Below are positions 5,872 to 7,142 of a stretch of DNA of 7,142 bases, piece by piece. The DNA is from Saprospiraceae bacterium. Lineage in GTDB: Bacteria; Bacteroidota; Bacteroidia; Chitinophagales; Saprospiraceae. The first letter of the stretch is position 1. Each line of letters starts with the position of its first letter. The stretch is from positions 1 to 7,142 of the forward strand of contig JAGQWV010000528.1 of the NCBI GenBank assembly GCA_020437045.1, in the 5' to 3' direction. Both the position numbers and the translations under genes were made by a program. The notes under the pieces were generated by a model. The model did not search any database and was not told the DNA's origin. It was given only the letters and a program-made list of their open reading frames with translations.

Positions 5872-6468
5872 ATGAGAATAAAGAACATCTATCTCATTCT
5901 TATGCTTAGCTTGGTGGTTGGACATCTTGAGGCTCAGACCTTTCGAGGTGGTGTCGTTTTGGGGGCCAACGCTTCGCAGATAAATGGTGACCTGATCGCT
6001 GGTTTCAATAAAATCGGCCTGCATCTGGGCCTAAAAGTGGTGAGTGACATTACTGATAAGATTGCCTGGAGTACTGAATTACTCTATAGCGAGCGAGGGA
6101 GTCATACCCAGGCTAAATTCTCTGATCCATTTACTATATCGATCAATTATGTGGAAATTCCCCTACTGATTTCATTTAAAGACTGGCAACAAGAGGATTA
6201 CTACAAAATGCATTTTGAAGCCGGGGCCTCGCTCGGCCGGATCATCGATCAAAAAGTAAAAGATATTGGCGGCAATACCGATATCGACGGATTAAATGAA
6301 ACGGATTTGTCAGCTATCGTTGGAGCAACGTTGTACAGTAATGATCATCTGGGATTTTCGGCACGATATACTCATTCGATCAACTTGCTCCGGGACGAAA
6401 GAAAGCACCCTGGTCTCAGTCGGTTTAGAGGTTATTTTCTCACCTTTAGGGTTTTATATTTGTTCTAA
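5872..6468 (+). CDS. PorT-family outer-membrane beta-barrel protein
   Basis: This is a small outer-membrane barrel of the broad PorT-like (OMP_b-brl_2 type) family in Bacteroidota. It is 198 aa. A signal peptide covers residues 1-21 (KNIYLILMLSLVVGHLEA, cut before QTF). The mature part shows repeated amphipathic strands, including GGVVLGANASQING (26-39), HLGLKVVSD (51-59), the family-typical INYVEIPLLISFK (91-103), FEAGASLGRII (115-125) and GFSARYTHSINLL (161-173). It ends in TFRVLYLF with the terminal Phe usual for barrels. The name PorT-family does not make it the T9SS component PorT/SprT: the family is large and mostly of unknown role, and this gene is on the opposite strand from the T9SS genes. 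No Shine-Dalgarno precedes ATG 5872. An internal Met at 11 would destroy the signal peptide, so the first ATG is used. Confidence 0.85.
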   Translation: MRIKNIYLILMLSLVVGHLEAQTFRGGVVLGANASQINGDLIAGFNKIGLHLGLKVVSDITDKIAWSTELLYSERGSHTQAKFSDPFTISINYVEIPLLISFKDWQQEDYYKMHFEAGASLGRIIDQKVKDIGGNTDIDGLNETDLSAIVGATLYSNDHLGFSARYTHSINLLRDERKHPGLSRFRGYFLTFRVLYLF

Positions 6469-6471
6469 TCT

Positions 6472-7142
6472 ATGTACACAGCTGCTGTTCTGGATCTTGG
6501 CTCAAATACTTTTCATATCCTGGTTATTCAAAAATCCGGAGATAATTTTGTGGAGTTATTGCGAAAGCGGGTATATGTTAAGTTAGCTATTGATGGAATT
6601 GATAATCTTTCTCAAGCCTCCATGGATAGGGGAATAGAGGCCTTAATTGAATTTCGGGAAATCATCAACCGATATCAGGTAGATACCGTCAAAGTGATCG
6701 GTACAGCCGCGCTGCGTACCGCGAAAAATGGTCCGGCATATTTAAAACGAATCCAATCCGAAACCGGACTCGTAGTTGAACTCATCGATGGTATCGAAGA
6801 AGCACGATTAATCTATCTGGGTGTATCCCAGGTTTGGAAGACTCCTGAGAAACCGGTATTGATTATGGATATCGGTGGAGGCAGTGTTGAATATATTATT
6901 GCTGATGCGCATAACTTCTACTGGTCTCAAAGCTATCCCGTAGGAGTCGCTGTCCTGTATCGTCAATTTCATCAAACGGAGCCTATATCCACGGATAAAA
7001 AGCTGGCATTAAAAGATTTTCTAAGCAAACACCTCGAAGGGATGAAGCCCGTACTGGACCATTACCAACCAGAGATCCTAATCGGAGCATCCGGCACCTT
7101 TGATGTGATTGGATCCATCCTTGATAGAAAATCTTCAAACAA
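6472..7142 (+). CDS. Ppx/GppA-family phosphatase (exopolyphosphatase), C-terminus cut by window edge
   Basis: Family members hydrolyse terminal phosphate from polyphosphate and/or pppGpp in the cytoplasm and belong to the ASKHA (actin/hexokinase-like) fold. The frame is open for 223 codons to the window edge. It shows AAVLDLGSNTFHILV (4-18, first phosphate loop with D8, S11, N12), GTAALRTAKNG (77-87), IDGIEEARLIYLGV (105-118, with the Glu expected at the active site), LIMDIGGGSVEYII (130-143, second phosphate loop) and GASGTFDVIGSI in the C-terminal part seen. Domain I and most of domain II are present. Full members are about 300 aa or about 500 aa with an HD-like extension, and the window does not show which. 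ATG 6472 lies 3 bp after the beta-barrel stop, so translation is probably coupled. Polyphosphatase and pppGpp phosphatase cannot be told apart from this part alone. Confidence 0.92.
   Translation, partial: MYTAAVLDLGSNTFHILVIQKSGDNFVELLRKRVYVKLAIDGIDNLSQASMDRGIEALIEFREIINRYQVDTVKVIGTAALRTAKNGPAYLKRIQSETGLVVELIDGIEEARLIYLGVSQVWKTPEKPVLIMDIGGGSVEYIIADAHNFYWSQSYPVGVAVLYRQFHQTEPISTDKKLALKDFLSKHLEGMKPVLDHYQPEILIGASGTFDVIGSILDRKSSN

Noticed and set aside
5872..6468. Calling the beta-barrel gene the true T9SS component porT/sprT
   Set aside because: It shares only general features of the large PorT-like barrel family, and it is on the opposite strand and coupled to a phosphatase gene. The evidence does not support the specific name.

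Overview
The window looks like chromosomal DNA from a member of the Bacteroidota. It carries the type IX secretion system (T9SS) / gliding motor genes in their usual order, its start sites mostly lack Shine-Dalgarno sequences, and promoter-like TAnnTTTG elements are present. The sequences feel closest to the Saprospiria/Chitinophagia side of the phylum, but that is an impression, not a measurement.

Layout, left to right. Minus strand, read from right to left: a 91-aa conserved hypothetical gene (5802-5527), a PhnP-like metallo-beta-lactamase-fold hydrolase with a TTG start (5520-4756), a porP/sprF-family gene (4695-3703), gldK/porK (3532-2291), gldL/porL (2056-1457) and gldM/porM (1402 to beyond base 1, C-terminus cut off by the window edge). 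gldN/porN would be expected just outside the left edge. Plus strand, diverging from a 69-bp intergenic region: a PorT-family outer-membrane beta-barrel (5872-6468), followed 3 bp later by a Ppx/GppA-family phosphatase (6472 to beyond 7142, C-terminus cut off).

The four T9SS proteins form one machine spanning the envelope. GldL and GldM form the proton-driven inner-membrane motor. GldM's periplasmic part reaches the GldK (and GldN) ring under the outer membrane. PorP/SprF-family barrels link secreted C-terminal-domain adhesins or surface proteins to the system. The two genes upstream of porP are probably housekeeping passengers. They may share transcription with porP, but nothing ties them functionally to secretion.

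No defence system, mobile element, CRISPR array, tRNA or rRNA is visible, and I see no wholly new system. The least explained parts are the 234-bp gldK-gldL gap, which holds a perfect 15-bp inverted repeat and a 10-bp direct repeat; the in-frame TAA-TAA-CCC-TTG junction between the 91-aa gene and the hydrolase gene; a motor lysine-to-glutamate spacing in GldL that seems shorter than in well-studied homologues; and a promoter-like element so close to the beta-barrel start codon that the mRNA could be leaderless.
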